Shown here: one piece after another, positions 23,945 through 32,027 of the stretch | How positions within the stretch are numbered: the stretch's first letter is position 1 | Layout: every line of letters starts with the position of its first letter | Source of the DNA: Leucobacter sp. G161 | Lineage (GTDB): Bacteria; Actinomycetota; Actinomycetes; Actinomycetales; Microbacteriaceae | Direction: 5' to 3' | DNA: 35,322 nt | Assembly (NCBI RefSeq): GCF_001482305.1 | Contig: NZ_LOHP01000077.1 | Coordinates: forward strand, 1 to 35,322 | Notes under the pieces: model-generated | What the model was told of the DNA's origin: nothing | Seen by the model: only the letters and a program-made list of their open reading frames with translations | The model's database searches: none | Position numbers and translations under genes: made by a program

Positions 23945-24511
23945 CTAGTTGCTCTCCTCCGCCTGGAACCAAGCGGGGAGGAGATGCGGGAGGTTTTCGA
24001 AGAAACGCTCGCGTGACATGTCGCCCTCGAGGATCCACACGCGGATCGCTCCGGTTGCGCCGTTCGCGAGGAACGCGGCTGCGACGTCGAGATCCACATC
24101 GGGGATCGCGGGCTTGCGCTTGCGGCGCTTGGTCAGGTAGGTTTCGGCGACGCCGGTGAGGAAGCGGGACAGCATGATCGGGATCGTGCCGTCGACCTGA
24201 TCGCTGAACGCGATCGTGTACAGCTCGCGCCGTGCCTCAAGGTGATCGAGCGACGCATAAATGTAATGCGTGAACGGATCGAGTGCGGCTGCCGGCGGGG
24301 CTGCCTCGCAGGCGGCCGACAGCTCGGTGTGGAGGGCATCGGCGAGTGCCTCGGCGGGGGTCGTGTAGTGCTTGTAGAACGTCACCCGGTTGATGCCGGC
24401 CTTTTCTGCAAGTTCCGAAACGGTGATCTCACCCACGGGCTTTTGCGTGGCGAGTTCGGTGATCGCCCCGTGAAGTGCTGCCCTGGTCCGGAGGATGCGC
24501 GCATCAGTCAT
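23945..24511 (-). CDS. TetR-family transcriptional regulator
   Basis: A 188-residue repressor. The N-terminal helix-turn-helix is clear ('[20 protein letters not shown]', about residues 28-48), followed by an all-helical ligand domain. '[17 protein letters not shown]' resembles the DhaS/YxbF-type TetR branch. The ligand and targets are unknown. A -10 box TAGGCT (plus 24518-24523 as AGCCTA) stands six bases before the ATG, so the mRNA is probably leaderless. The palindromic AT-rich stretch at 24548-24575 may be its operator; if so it could also affect the divergent phoH gene. Confidence 0.9.
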   Translation of the reverse strand: MTDARILRTRAALHGAITELATQKPVGEITVSELAEKAGINRVTFYKHYTTPAEALADALHTELSAACEAAPPAAALDPFTHYIYASLDHLEARRELYTIAFSDQVDGTIPIMLSRFLTGVAETYLTKRRKRKPAIPDVDLDVAAAFLANGATGAIRVWILEGDMSRERFFENLPHLLPAWFQAEESN

Positions 24512-24825
24512 GGCATCAGCCTAGCGCCCTTTCATGGAGGAATTGCAATACGGGAAAACTTTTCTGTTGTCGTATATGTAGGAAATGCACCAATAAGACT
24601 GGCCACGTCTGTCGAAATGACGCGTTGCCACTGTCACGACCCTATGAGGGCCCCGCTGGGAGGTGCTTACCTGCCAGCCAGCGTGTCGAAAGCTGCCCGT
24701 TACTTTCGCGGCGTACCGTGTGCTGTACCGGGCACCGTGCCCGGTTGAGGAGGCCGCAGCCACCCTCGTACAGCTACGGCCGACTCGTTTCGCCGGGGCC
24801 GCCCCGGCAGAACGAAGGAGCCGCC
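24512..24825. promoter_or_regulatory. 314-bp divergent region: TetR operator candidate and phoH leader
   Basis: The region next to TetR is AT-rich and includes the dyad ATACG...CGTAT (24548-24552 and 24571-24575) with an inner palindrome GAAAACTTTTC (24554-24564). The phoH-proximal part is structured RNA on the plus strand: CGAAAG/CTTTCG (24687-24692 and 24703-24708), ACCGGGCA/TGCCCGGT (24727-24745, loop CCG) and GCCGGGG/CCCCGGC (24792-24808, loop CCG), followed by the Shine-Dalgarno AAGGAG. No convincing coding frame exists here; the open frames are GC-rich by chance. A plus-strand promoter could not be placed. Confidence 0.6.
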
Positions 24826-26175
24826 GTGGCACATTCCCGGGATACCCTCCAGCAGCCCTCGATCGACCTGAGCGAATCGCTCGGACAGGTAGAGCGCACC
24901 TACGTCCTCGATACGTCGGTGTTGCTCAGCGATCCGTCGGCGATCTTCAGGTTCGCAGAACACAGCATTGTGCTGCCCGTGGTTGTTGTGACCGAGCTTG
25001 AGAAGAAACGGCACGACCCCGAGATCGGGTATTTCGCGCGCCGTGCGCTGCGACTGCTTGACGGGCTGCGCGAGCGGCATGAGCGGCTCGACTTCCCCGT
25101 GCCTGTCGGCGACGACGGCGGCACGTTGCGGGTCGAACTCAACCACTCAAACTCCGAGGTGCTGCCGAGCGGGATGCGGCTGGGGGATAACGACACGAGA
25201 ATCCTGGCCGTCGCGCAGAGCCTCGCCACCGAGGGTCTCGCGGTGACGGTGGTGTCGAAGGATCTCCCGATGCGGGTGAAGGCAGCAGCGCTCGGTCTCG
25301 GCGCGGAGGAATACCGCAACGACCAGACAGGTGACGACAGCTACCTCGGGACCGCAACGATCGAACTCACCGATGCTGAAATGGACACCCTGTGGGAAGA
25401 GGAACGGCTTGACGACGTTGCTCCGGTCAGTGAACTCACGCTCGGCACCGGCCTCATCATGAGTGCGCCGGGTGGCGGATCGGCCCTCGGTCGCGTCGAT
25501 GGGGCGTCCTCGCTTCGACTGATTCGCGGCGACCGCGAGGTCTTCGGGGTGCACGGGCGGAGCGCCGAACAACGGCTCGCCATCGACTTGCTGCTTGACC
25601 CGGAGGTCGGAATCGTGTCGCTCGGCGGGAAAGCAGGCACCGGCAAGTCGGCGCTCGCGCTCGCTGCCGGTCTCGAAGCCGTCCTCGAACGGCAACAGCA
25701 CCGCAAGGTGATGGTGTTCCGGCCGATGTACGCCGTTGGCGGCCAGGAGCTTGGGTATCTGCCGGGCGATCAGCAGGACAAGATGAACCCTTGGGGCCAG
25801 GCGGTGTTCGACACGCTCGGGTCGATCGTTTCGCAAAACGTGCTCGACGAGGTGGTGGCTCGAGATCTGGTCGAGGTGCTCCCGCTCACCCACATTCGTG
25901 GGCGGTCGCTCCACGATGCGTTTGTCATCGTGGACGAGGCGCAGTCGCTCGAACGGAATGTGCTGCTCACGATGCTCAGCCGCATCGGTCAGCGGTCGCG
26001 GGTGGTGCTCACACACGATGTCGGTCAGCGCGACAATCTGCGCGTCGGTCGGCACGACGGAATCGCCGCCGTGATTGAGAAGCTGAAGGGTCACTCGTTG
26101 TTTGGGCACGTCACGCTCACCCGAAGCGAGCGGAGCGATATCGCGGCGCTGGTGACGCAGCTGCTCGACGCGTAG
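24826..26175 (+). CDS. phoH2: PhoH-family ATPase with N-terminal PIN domain (PhoH2 type)
   Basis: A 449-residue RNA-acting protein that joins a PIN RNase domain to a PhoH ATPase. PIN acidic residues are Asp29 ([11 protein letters not shown]), Glu57 (VTELEK) and Asp121/Asp123 (LGDNDTRIL). The ATPase has Walker [10 protein letters not shown] (267-275) and Walker B VIVDEAQ (367-373). Such proteins unwind and cleave RNA; in mycobacteria PhoH2 is paired with a small antitoxin-like gene, phoAT. No antitoxin gene is visible upstream here. The GTG at 24826 has AAGGAG five bases upstream and directly precedes the conserved domain; a much longer open frame upstream is non-coding leader. Confidence 0.95.
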   Translation: MAHSRDTLQQPSIDLSESLGQVERTYVLDTSVLLSDPSAIFRFAEHSIVLPVVVVTELEKKRHDPEIGYFARRALRLLDGLRERHERLDFPVPVGDDGGTLRVELNHSNSEVLPSGMRLGDNDTRILAVAQSLATEGLAVTVVSKDLPMRVKAAALGLGAEEYRNDQTGDDSYLGTATIELTDAEMDTLWEEERLDDVAPVSELTLGTGLIMSAPGGGSALGRVDGASSLRLIRGDREVFGVHGRSAEQRLAIDLLLDPEVGIVSLGGKAGTGKSALALAAGLEAVLERQQHRKVMVFRPMYAVGGQELGYLPGDQQDKMNPWGQAVFDTLGSIVSQNVLDEVVARDLVEVLPLTHIRGRSLHDAFVIVDEAQSLERNVLLTMLSRIGQRSRVVLTHDVGQRDNLRVGRHDGIAAVIEKLKGHSLFGHVTLTRSERSDIAALVTQLLDA

Positions 26176-26204
26176 CGGATCAGCAGTCGTGCGGGTCGGT
26201 GCTA

Positions 26205-26885
26205 CTAGGGAGTGCCGGCCCGTTCTGCTGCGTCCCAGCGCTCGGTCGCCGCGAGGTTTGCTGCGGCGCTCTCGCCCGCGGCGTTCGTGTCGCGGCGGCG
26301 GATCGCGTCGAGCACCTCTTCGTGTCCACGTGGATCGTCGCGCCGGAATCCGTCGCGGGTGATTGCGGACTGCACGGAATCCTGGAGTTGGGGGAGGAGC
26401 GCGGTGTAAATCTCGAAGAGGATCGGATTGTGTGCGGCGCGCGCGATTTCCTCGTGGACCGCGGAATCAGCCTCCGCCCACCGATCCGCTGGCACGGTCG
26501 CTCGGTGGGCGAGCGCGGCCTCGATGCGGGCGATGTCGTGCTCGTCGGCGCGTTCGGCCGCGAGGCGCGCGAGTTGCGGTTCGATCGCGGCGCGCGCCTC
26601 GAGGACATCGGCGATCGTGCCGCCAGACCGAGCGAGCGCGCCCGGCACCTCGCTGCGGGCGCTGACAAACGTGCCATCACCGCGCCGAATGTCGAGCATG
26701 CCGCTGTACTGCAGGGCGCGCAGGGCCTCCCGGAGCGTGCCGCGGGCAACGCCCAGGCTGGCGATGAGCTCGGGTTCGGGCGGGATCCGCTCGCCGACCG
26801 GCCAGCGACCCTCGACGATCTCCGTGCGCAGGCGCTCAACGACCTGATCGCTCAATGACGTTTGCCGTACCGGTTCAAGGCTCAT
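26205..26885 (-). CDS. GntR-family transcriptional regulator, FadR subfamily (FCD domain)
   Basis: A 226-residue regulator with an N-terminal winged helix (about 10-75: 'PPEPELIASLGVARGTLREA', wing 'IRRGDGTFV') and an all-helical FCD domain ('ADSAVHEEIARAAHNP', 'DDPRGHEEVLDAI'). The residue pattern is that of organic-acid or amino-acid sensors; the ligand is unknown. It is divergent from an MFS transporter gene across 46 bases, so it probably represses that transporter and itself. A TATCAT -10 box (plus 26893-26898) ends seven bases before ATG 26885, indicating a leaderless mRNA. Confidence 0.9.
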   Translation of the reverse strand: MSLEPVRQTSLSDQVVERLRTEIVEGRWPVGERIPPEPELIASLGVARGTLREALRALQYSGMLDIRRGDGTFVSARSEVPGALARSGGTIADVLEARAAIEPQLARLAAERADEHDIARIEAALAHRATVPADRWAEADSAVHEEIARAAHNPILFEIYTALLPQLQDSVQSAITRDGFRRDDPRGHEEVLDAIRRRDTNAAGESAAANLAATERWDAAERAGTP

Positions 26886-26931
26886 ATGTGCAATGATAGT
26901 ACGGCCAAAAGGTTAGACGTTTGATGTTTGG
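26886..26931. promoter_or_regulatory. Divergent promoter region, FCD regulator / MFS transporter
   Basis: This 46-bp region holds the TATCAT -10 box for the regulator on the minus strand (26893-26898). It must also contain the transporter promoter; GATAGT (26895-26900) overlaps it on the plus strand. Two overlapping promoters in so short a space would be controlled by one bound dimer. A clear palindrome is not visible. Confidence 0.45.
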
Positions 26932-28188
26932 ATGAATATGTCGTTGAATTCCACCCGCACTCCCTCCCGCAGCCGCCCCGCGCTCATGATCGTGGCGCTG
27001 ATCCTCGTCGCGCTCAATCTGCGCCTCGCGATCACCAGCGCTGCGTCGCTGCTCACCATGCTTACCGAGGCGGGTGCGCTCAACGCAGTCACCGTCGTGC
27101 TCATCCCGGCGATCCCGACCGCGGTCTTCGCGATCGCTGGTGTGAGCACAGCGCGCGTCGCCGCCCGCTGGGGTGCCGAGCGCACGGTTGCTGGCGGCAT
27201 GGTCATCCTTGTCGCCGGGCTACTCATCCGAGCCCTCCCGGATCCGTGGATCGTGGTCATCGGCACCGTCATCGCGACCGGTGGCCTGGCCGTCGTGAAC
27301 ATCTTGCTGCCCGCCGTCGTGCGTGCACACTTCGGCCGAAGCATCGGCACAGTGACGACCGTCTACACGACCGCAATGTCGCTGGGGGCGGCGACCGCAG
27401 CCGCTGCCGCAGTCCCGGTGGCGCAGCGACTCGGAAGCCCAACGCTCGGGCTTGCCGCGTGGGCGATTCCCGCAATCATTGGGCTTGTCGCGTGGGCGCT
27501 CTTCATGCCGCTGCGCGGTGAACGCGGCACCGGTCTGGCGGCCGCAGTCGTCGCGGAGACATCCACGCACAGCGCCGAAACGGCGGCAGGCGCGGCCACA
27601 CGACGGGAGCCATTCCCCGCGGGAACCTGGCTGCTCGCGAGCTTCTTCGCGATCCAAGCACTGCTGAGCTACGTGCTCATGGGCTGGCTGCCGAGCATCG
27701 CAACCGACGCGGGGCTGTCTGCTGAGCGGGCCGGACTGCTGCTCGGCATCGCGATGGCCGTTGGGGTTCCGGCGACAGCCGTCATTGTCCCCCTCACACG
27801 TGGGGTGAAACGGATGCGGCTCGGATTCGCCATTGTCGGGGCCGCGAGCCTCACGGGCATGCTCGGGCTCTTGCTTGCCCCCACCGCGATGCCGGAACTC
27901 TGGGCAGCGTTCCTCGGGCTCGGCATGTGCGCGTTCCCGCTCGCGCTTGCGCTCATCGCGAGTCTCGGGAAGGACGCCGCAGAGTCCGCACGCGTATCAA
28001 CCGCCGTTCAGTCCATCGGATACACCGTCGCGACGCTCGGGCCGCTCGGGGCTGGCGCCATGAGACAGATGACGGGCGGATGGACCCTGGTGCTGGTGCT
28101 GCTCATGGTGGGTGCGGCGGCGCAGGTGACTGTCGGCCTGCTGCTGACACAGGTGGTCGGCAAACGCGGAGCAGTAGAAGGCCGTTAA
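26932..28188 (+). CDS. MFS transporter, CynX/NimT-like
   Basis: A 418-residue inner-membrane transporter with about 12 transmembrane helices. The start 'LNLRLAITSAASLLTMLTE' and 'AVFAIAGVSTARVAARWGAE' fit the cyanate permease (CynX/NimT) group of the major facilitator superfamily. The substrate cannot be predicted reliably; cyanate or nitroimidazole-like compounds are named only by homology. A charged central loop (about 200-222) divides the two six-helix halves. ATG 26932 and ATG 26938 are both possible starts. The divergent FCD regulator suggests an organic-acid-like inducer. The last four bases overlap the convergent UPF0126 gene. Confidence 0.88.
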   Translation: MNMSLNSTRTPSRSRPALMIVALILVALNLRLAITSAASLLTMLTEAGALNAVTVVLIPAIPTAVFAIAGVSTARVAARWGAERTVAGGMVILVAGLLIRALPDPWIVVIGTVIATGGLAVVNILLPAVVRAHFGRSIGTVTTVYTTAMSLGAATAAAAAVPVAQRLGSPTLGLAAWAIPAIIGLVAWALFMPLRGERGTGLAAAVVAETSTHSAETAAGAATRREPFPAGTWLLASFFAIQALLSYVLMGWLPSIATDAGLSAERAGLLLGIAMAVGVPATAVIVPLTRGVKRMRLGFAIVGAASLTGMLGLLLAPTAMPELWAAFLGLGMCAFPLALALIASLGKDAAESARVSTAVQSIGYTVATLGPLGAGAMRQMTGGWTLVLVLLMVGAAAQVTVGLLLTQVVGKRGAVEGR

Positions 28189-28964
28189 CGCCGATCCCCG
28201 TGGCGGGGTTCTCCGTCGTCCTCTTCGTCAACGTCTTCATCGTGGACATCGCCGAGATCCGGGAGCACAATGACACCCGTCTGCAGTGCCTCGTCAATCA
28301 CGGCCTCGACCTGGCGCTGGCGGCGCAACTGCACACGACTGAGCGCACGCTGCTCGGGGAGGCTCCAGCCGAAGCGCACCGCAAGCAGGCGCAACAGCGT
28401 CGTGACGACAACACAAGCGAAACCGGCAATAAGCACAGGCACGTCAAAGGCCAGCAGTCCGAGTAACACGATGATGCCGCCCATCGACGCGACGGCGTAG
28501 AACGAGCCGACGTGCATCAGCGCGATGGGGATATTCAGGATGATGTCGCGCAGAACACCACCACCGACTGCCGACACAGTCCCGATGAAGAGGGCCGGAA
28601 TGACCGGCAGGCCGAGCGACAACGCCTTCGTCGCGCCAATCGCCCCGAACATGCCAATACTCACTGCGTCGAGCAGCGTCACCACCGGGTCGACCTTGCG
28701 AAACAATCGGGGTACCAGCATGCCGACGAACGCCGCGAGCGTTGCCGTAATCAGGTACCAGTTGATCGAGAACGCCGCGGGAGTGGTGCTCAGCAGAATG
28801 TCACGCAGGAAACCGCCACCGATTCCTGAAGCGATACCGAGGATCGCGACTCCGAGGAGGTCGAGCCGTTTGAAGCCGGCCGCGAAGAGGGCACCCTGGA
28901 GGCTGCCGACACCAACGGCCGTGAGCTCCGCCCAGAGGGGCATCGTGAATGTTTCGTCGATCAC
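28185..28964 (-). CDS. UPF0126 / TRIC-family cation channel protein
   Basis: A 259-residue membrane protein with seven transmembrane segments arranged as two internal repeats. Each repeat carries the family's signature: 'GIASGIGGGFLRDIL' (about 43-57) and 'VSAVGGGVLRDIIL' (about 128-141). The glycine-rich GGGxxRD motif forms the conduction path in prokaryotic TRIC homologues. Transport of K+ or other monovalent ions is expected by homology. A C-terminal acidic tail (HDEDVDEEDDGEP) is unusual and probably cytosolic. GTG 28964 has GGGAGA eight bases upstream. Confidence 0.9.
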   Translation of the reverse strand: MIDETFTMPLWAELTAVGVGSLQGALFAAGFKRLDLLGVAILGIASGIGGGFLRDILLSTTPAAFSINWYLITATLAAFVGMLVPRLFRKVDPVVTLLDAVSIGMFGAIGATKALSLGLPVIPALFIGTVSAVGGGVLRDIILNIPIALMHVGSFYAVASMGGIIVLLGLLAFDVPVLIAGFACVVVTTLLRLLAVRFGWSLPEQRALSRVQLRRQRQVEAVIDEALQTGVIVLPDLGDVHDEDVDEEDDGEPRHGDRR

Positions 28965-29019
28965 GGAACTATTCTCCCGTATACCGAGCGTCGCTCGGGT
29001 TCAGCTGGTCCCGCTCAGG

Positions 29020-29562
29020 TCATGCGTCTGAGTCGGTGGCGCGCTGGCGCGTGCGATCCTCCCCGCTCCTGAGCTCCCCGGCATACCCCGTGAGCGACCG
29101 ATGGTACTTCGGGAGGAACGGGATGAGCGCCTCAATCGCGGTGGCCAGTGCGTCGCTCTCCCTGCCCGCCGAATGCAGTGCGAGTGCGAGGAACGCGTCG
29201 GGCGCGGCGCCCAGCTCAGCGCAACGCTCTGTGCTCTCCAATACTGAGATCGCCTCGTCGATGCGTCCGAGATTGCGGAGCGTGGAGGCGTACTGAATAT
29301 CGAGTGCGGCCCGAGACGCGCCAGAAAGGCCGAGCGCGATGGCGCGCTCGTAGAGGGCAGCAGCCTCGGCCTCGTTTCCCGCCGAATCGTTCGCACCGCC
29401 AAGCTCGAAGGGGCCGCGTGGATCGCTCTCCGGAAGCTCATCCACGAGCTGTGTCATGCGGTCGAGTACATCGGCCTCGCTAGCGTCTGCGTCAGCTCAG
29501 ACGGCGTCTACGCGCGCCTGCCAGGTGTGTTCCACAGCTTCGTCGCTTCTCGGCGTTTCCAT
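29020..29562 (-). pseudogene. TPR-repeat protein gene interrupted by in-frame TGA
   Basis: Translation from ATG 29562 gives METPRSDEAVEHTWQARVDA-V, then TGA at 29499-29497, then A-D-A-D-A-S-E in the same frame, running into MTQLVDELPESDPRGPFEL and two TPR-like helix pairs ('AAALYERAIALGLSGASRAA', 'YASTLRNLGRIDEAI', 'FLALALHSAGRESDAL'). The frame is intact on both sides, so this is a single nonsense codon, most easily TGG to TGA. The ATG at 29562 is the original start because a TACAGT -10 box (29569-29574) ends six bases upstream. A shorter product from ATG 29457 (145 residues) is possible, but it has no Shine-Dalgarno. The role of these small TPR proteins is unknown. A sequencing error cannot be excluded. 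Confidence 0.78.
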
Positions 29563-29568
29563 GCGACT

Positions 29569-29574
29569 ACTGTA
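29569..29574 (-). promoter_or_regulatory. -10 box of the TPR-repeat gene
   Basis: TACAGT on the minus strand, six bases before ATG 29562. It indicates a leaderless mRNA and supports that ATG as the ancestral start upstream of the in-frame TGA. Confidence 0.6.
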
Positions 29575-29605
29575 CCGAGCGCGTGGCCCCCGCCGCGGCC
29601 CCCGG

Positions 29606-29653
29606 CCCGTCCTGCCCCCGGCCCGTCCTGCCCCCTGCCCGTCCTGCCCCCTG
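29606..29653. repeat. 16-bp tandem repeat, three copies
   Basis: Copies lie at 29606-29621, 29622-29637 and 29638-29653, with consensus CCCGTCCTGCCCCCTG. The second and third copies are identical; the first differs at one base (CG for CT near the end). Non-coding on both strands. Confidence 0.9.
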
Positions 29654-29678
29654 CCCGCGCCCCGACCCGGGTGCTGAA

Positions 29679-29749
29679 AAGACATGCTCTCAGCGAGGTC
29701 ATGCTTGATCTGCAGCGGAACAGGCATGATCTCGCTGAAGTGATGTCTT
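29679..29749. repeat. Imperfect inverted repeat with 26-bp arms
   Basis: Arms 29679-29704 and 29724-29749 match at 21 of 26 positions (outer AAGACAT/ATGTCTT, inner TCAGCGAG and TCATGC), with a 19-base spacer. Mismatches cluster at arm positions 8-11. It may be a distal terminator or a structured RNA; no transposase or target duplication is near. Confidence 0.75.
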
Positions 29750-29751
29750 AT

Positions 29752-29799
29752 GAGCGCCGAGGGGAGTGGGGTGGGGAGCGCCGAGGGGAGTGGGGCGGG
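29752..29799. repeat. 24-bp direct repeat, two copies
   Basis: GAGCGCCGAGGGGAGTGGGG plus four more bases occurs at 29752-29775 and again at 29776-29799 with a single T/C difference. Non-coding, probably replication slippage in a G-rich tract. Confidence 0.85.
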
Positions 29800-29813
29800 G
29801 AAGGGGGCGGGGA

Positions 29814-29859
29814 CGCCGAAGGGGGTGGCAGGGCCGAAGCCCCACCACCCCCTTCGGCG
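29814..29859 (-). terminator. fumC terminator hairpin
   Basis: A perfect 15-bp stem (29814-29828 with 29845-29859, sequence CGCCGAAGGGGGTGG on the left) has an inner GGGC-CGAA-GCCC stem-loop separated by a CA/CA internal loop. It begins eight bases beyond the fumC stop on the minus strand. No U-tract follows, so it is likely a transcript-stabilising or Rho-assisted end. Confidence 0.75.
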
Positions 29860-29866
29860 AGAGAAA

Positions 29867-31270
29867 CTACTTTGCGACGCCCGGGTGGGTCATCGAGAGC
29901 AGATCCAGTGCCTTGTCGAGGTCGGCCTCGGTGACCTCGCCGCGCTCGACGTAGCCGAGATCAACGACTGCCTCGCGCACGGTGATGCCCTCAGCAACCG
30001 AGTGCTTGGCGATCTTCGCCGCTGCCTCGTAACCGATGAGGCGGTTCAGCGGGGTGACGGTCGACGGGCTCATGCCCGCGAGCGTTGCCATGCGGTCGAT
30101 GTTTGCCTCGAGGCCAGCGATCGTCTTGTCTGCGAAGACGCGCGAGACGTTCGAGAGCAGGCGGATCGACTCGAGCAGTGCGGTGCCCATGACGGGGATC
30201 ATCACGTTGAGCTCGAAGTTGCCGCGTGCGCCGCCCCAGGCGATCGTTGCGTCGTTTCCGATGACGCGAGCGCACACCATGAGGGTCGCCTCGGGAACGA
30301 CCGGGTTGACCTTGCCGGGCATGATGGACGAGCCGGGCTGCAAGTCGGGGATGTGGAGCTCGGCGAAGCCGGTGTTCGGGCCCGAACCCATCCAGCGGAC
30401 GTCTTCGGCGATCTTCGTGAGCGAGACGGCGATGGTGCGCAGCGCGCCCGAAGCCTCGACGAGGCCGTCACGGTTTGCCTGCGCCTCGAAGTGGTTGCGT
30501 GCCTCGGTGATGGGCAGGCCACTCGACGCAGCGATCTCAGCAATGACCTTCTCGGGGAAGCCGAGCGGGGTGTTGATGCCGGTGCCGACGGCGGTGCCGC
30601 CCTGCGGGACCTCAGCGACGCGGGGGAGTGCCGCGTCGATGCGCTCGATGCCGTAGCGGATCTGCGCGGCGTAGCCGCCGAACTCCTGGCCGGGGGTGAC
30701 GGGGGTCGCGTCCATGAGGTGGGTGCGGCCGGGCTTCACGGCGCTCTTCCACAGTTCAGCCTTCTCCTCGAGGGCCTCTGCGAGGTGCGCGAGCGAGGGC
30801 TTGAGCTGCTCGATGAGCGCGCCGGTCACGGCAACGTGCACGGAGGTCGGGAAGACGTCGTTCGACGACTGCGAGGCGTTCACGTGGTCGTTCGGGTGCA
30901 CGGGTGCGCCGAGGTGCTTCGTCGCGAGATCCGAGAGGACCTCGTTCATGTTCATGTTCGACGAGGTGCCCGAGCCGGTCTGGTAGGTGTCGACGGGGAA
31001 CTGGTCGTGGTGTGCGCCACCGATGATCTCGTCTGCAGCTGCGACGATCGCCTTGGCGATGTCTGCGTCGAGGATGCCGAGCTCAGCGTTCGCCATTGCC
31101 GCTGCGCGCTTGATGCGTGCGAGCGCGACGATCTGCGTCGCCTCAAGGCCGGTGCCTGAGATAGGGAAGTTCTCGACAGCACGCTGGGTCTGTGCCGCGT
31201 AGAGAGCGTTCTTCGGAACACGCACCTCGCCCATGGTGTCGTGCTCGATGCGGTACTCGATTTCAGTCAC
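29867..31270 (-). CDS. fumC: Class II fumarate hydratase
   Basis: A 467-residue homotetrameric, iron-independent enzyme of the citric acid cycle that interconverts fumarate and L-malate. It has the fumarase/aspartase signature [11 protein letters not shown] around 320, '[17 protein letters not shown]' at about 100-116 and [14 protein letters not shown], all with intact active-site residues. The length is standard. The start is GTG 31270 with AAAGGA five bases upstream. It follows the carbonic anhydrase gene by 76 bases in the same orientation; that spacer contains three copies of a 10-bp repeat. A strong hairpin ends the gene. Confidence 0.97.
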   Translation of the reverse strand: MTEIEYRIEHDTMGEVRVPKNALYAAQTQRAVENFPISGTGLEATQIVALARIKRAAAMANAELGILDADIAKAIVAAADEIIGGAHHDQFPVDTYQTGSGTSSNMNMNEVLSDLATKHLGAPVHPNDHVNASQSSNDVFPTSVHVAVTGALIEQLKPSLAHLAEALEEKAELWKSAVKPGRTHLMDATPVTPGQEFGGYAAQIRYGIERIDAALPRVAEVPQGGTAVGTGINTPLGFPEKVIAEIAASSGLPITEARNHFEAQANRDGLVEASGALRTIAVSLTKIAEDVRWMGSGPNTGFAELHIPDLQPGSSIMPGKVNPVVPEATLMVCARVIGNDATIAWGGARGNFELNVMIPVMGTALLESIRLLSNVSRVFADKTIAGLEANIDRMATLAGMSPSTVTPLNRLIGYEAAAKIAKHSVAEGITVREAVVDLGYVERGEVTEADLDKALDLLSMTHPGVAK

Positions 31271-31300
31271 AATAATCCTTTGTTTCTGGAGGGGTCTTTG

Positions 31301-31330
31301 AGGGATGAAGAGGGATGAAGAGGGATGAAG
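31301..31330. repeat. 10-bp tandem repeat in the fumC leader, three copies
   Basis: AGGGATGAAG occurs three times without error between the carbonic anhydrase stop and the fumC start. On the minus strand, which is transcribed, it reads CTTCATCCCT. Copy-number change here would alter the length of the fumC leader without touching coding DNA. Confidence 0.95.
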
Positions 31331-31346
31331 CTAGTGCGGAGTGAAG

Positions 31347-32027
31347 CTAATTCAGGGGAGCAAGCTCAAGGTCAACCGGGCCGACGACCGTGTACGGCAC
31401 GGCGCGACCCTCGGTGAGACGGTACTGGCAACCGACGACCGCGAGGCGGCCGGCATCGACCGCGTCGCTGATGGCACGCGACGTGCGAAGCAGTTCGTTG
31501 ACGGTCGCGCCGAGGTGGAGACGGCCAACGGCGTTGGCGTCGACCTTTGTCGGATCGACGTAGGGGGTATCGGTGCGGCCCTGGAGCCACAGCTGCTGCA
31601 CCGAAGGCTGGATCGGAGCGAGCGTGTTCTTCACCGACACCGTCGTATCCGAGGGCTCCCGTCCCGACTGGTCGATGGCCGCGGCGACGGCGCCGCAGGA
31701 GTCGTGCGCGAGCACCACGCTGAGCGATGCGCCCAGTTCGGTTACGGCATACTCCATTGACGCAGTGATCGATTCGGCGACGACGTGGCCCATGTTGCGC
31801 GCAATGAACAGATCGCCGAGGCCGCAATCGAAAATGATCTCGGCAGCAAGTCGTGAATCTGAGCAGCCAAACAGTGCGACGTCAGGCGTCTGTTGGTTGA
31901 CGAGCTCGCTGCGGCGCTCAACGTTCTGGTTCGGGTGTGCCGAGCCGCCGGTGACGAAGCGTTCGTTACCGGCGATGAGTGTGTCCCACGCCTGTTGGGG
32001 TGTGACGCGCTGGGAGTCCTCGCTCAT
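31347..32027 (-). CDS. Beta-class carbonic anhydrase
   Basis: A 226-residue zinc enzyme of the type II beta-CA form. Zinc ligands are Cys55 and Asp57 in FGCSDSR and His108/Cys111 in AHDSCGAV, with Arg59 completing the dyad. It also has the conserved 'DCGLGDLFIARNMGHV'. It provides bicarbonate for carboxylation reactions. GAGGAGGGCACCGC precedes the ATG. Its ATG overlaps the stop of the DUF4245 gene (ATGA at 32027-32024), so it is translated with it. This is the canonical carbonic anhydrase of the window; the one at 2366 is much more diverged. Confidence 0.95.
   Translation of the reverse strand: MSEDSQRVTPQQAWDTLIAGNERFVTGGSAHPNQNVERRSELVNQQTPDVALFGCSDSRLAAEIIFDCGLGDLFIARNMGHVVAESITASMEYAVTELGASLSVVLAHDSCGAVAAAIDQSGREPSDTTVSVKNTLAPIQPSVQQLWLQGRTDTPYVDPTKVDANAVGRLHLGATVNELLRTSRAISDAVDAGRLAVVGCQYRLTEGRAVPYTVVGPVDLELAPLN

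Larger units (their letters stand above)
29575..29866. other. Repetitive low-complexity region downstream of fumC
   Basis: No gene is visible. In order it holds a 16-bp unit CCCGTCCTGCCCCCTG repeated three times (29606-29653), a 26-bp-arm imperfect inverted repeat (29679-29749), a 24-bp unit repeated twice (29752-29799), and a strong hairpin just after the fumC stop (29814-29859). The strand is C-rich on one side and G-rich on the other. Confidence 0.7.

Noticed and set aside
24475..24825. An upstream extension of the PhoH frame by 117 codons, rich in Cys and Arg
   Set aside because: The extension is unlike any PhoH protein, overlaps the TetR gene start and crosses stable RNA stems. GTG 24826 has a good Shine-Dalgarno and fits the PIN domain start.
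29497..29499. TGA as selenocysteine codon
   Set aside because: No SECIS-like hairpin is evident right after the codon, the protein is not of a redox family, and no selenocysteine genes are in the window. A nonsense change or sequencing error is simpler.
29679..29749. IS element or transposon ends
   Set aside because: Only 71 bp, no transposase frame, no flanking target duplication; kept as an inverted repeat only.
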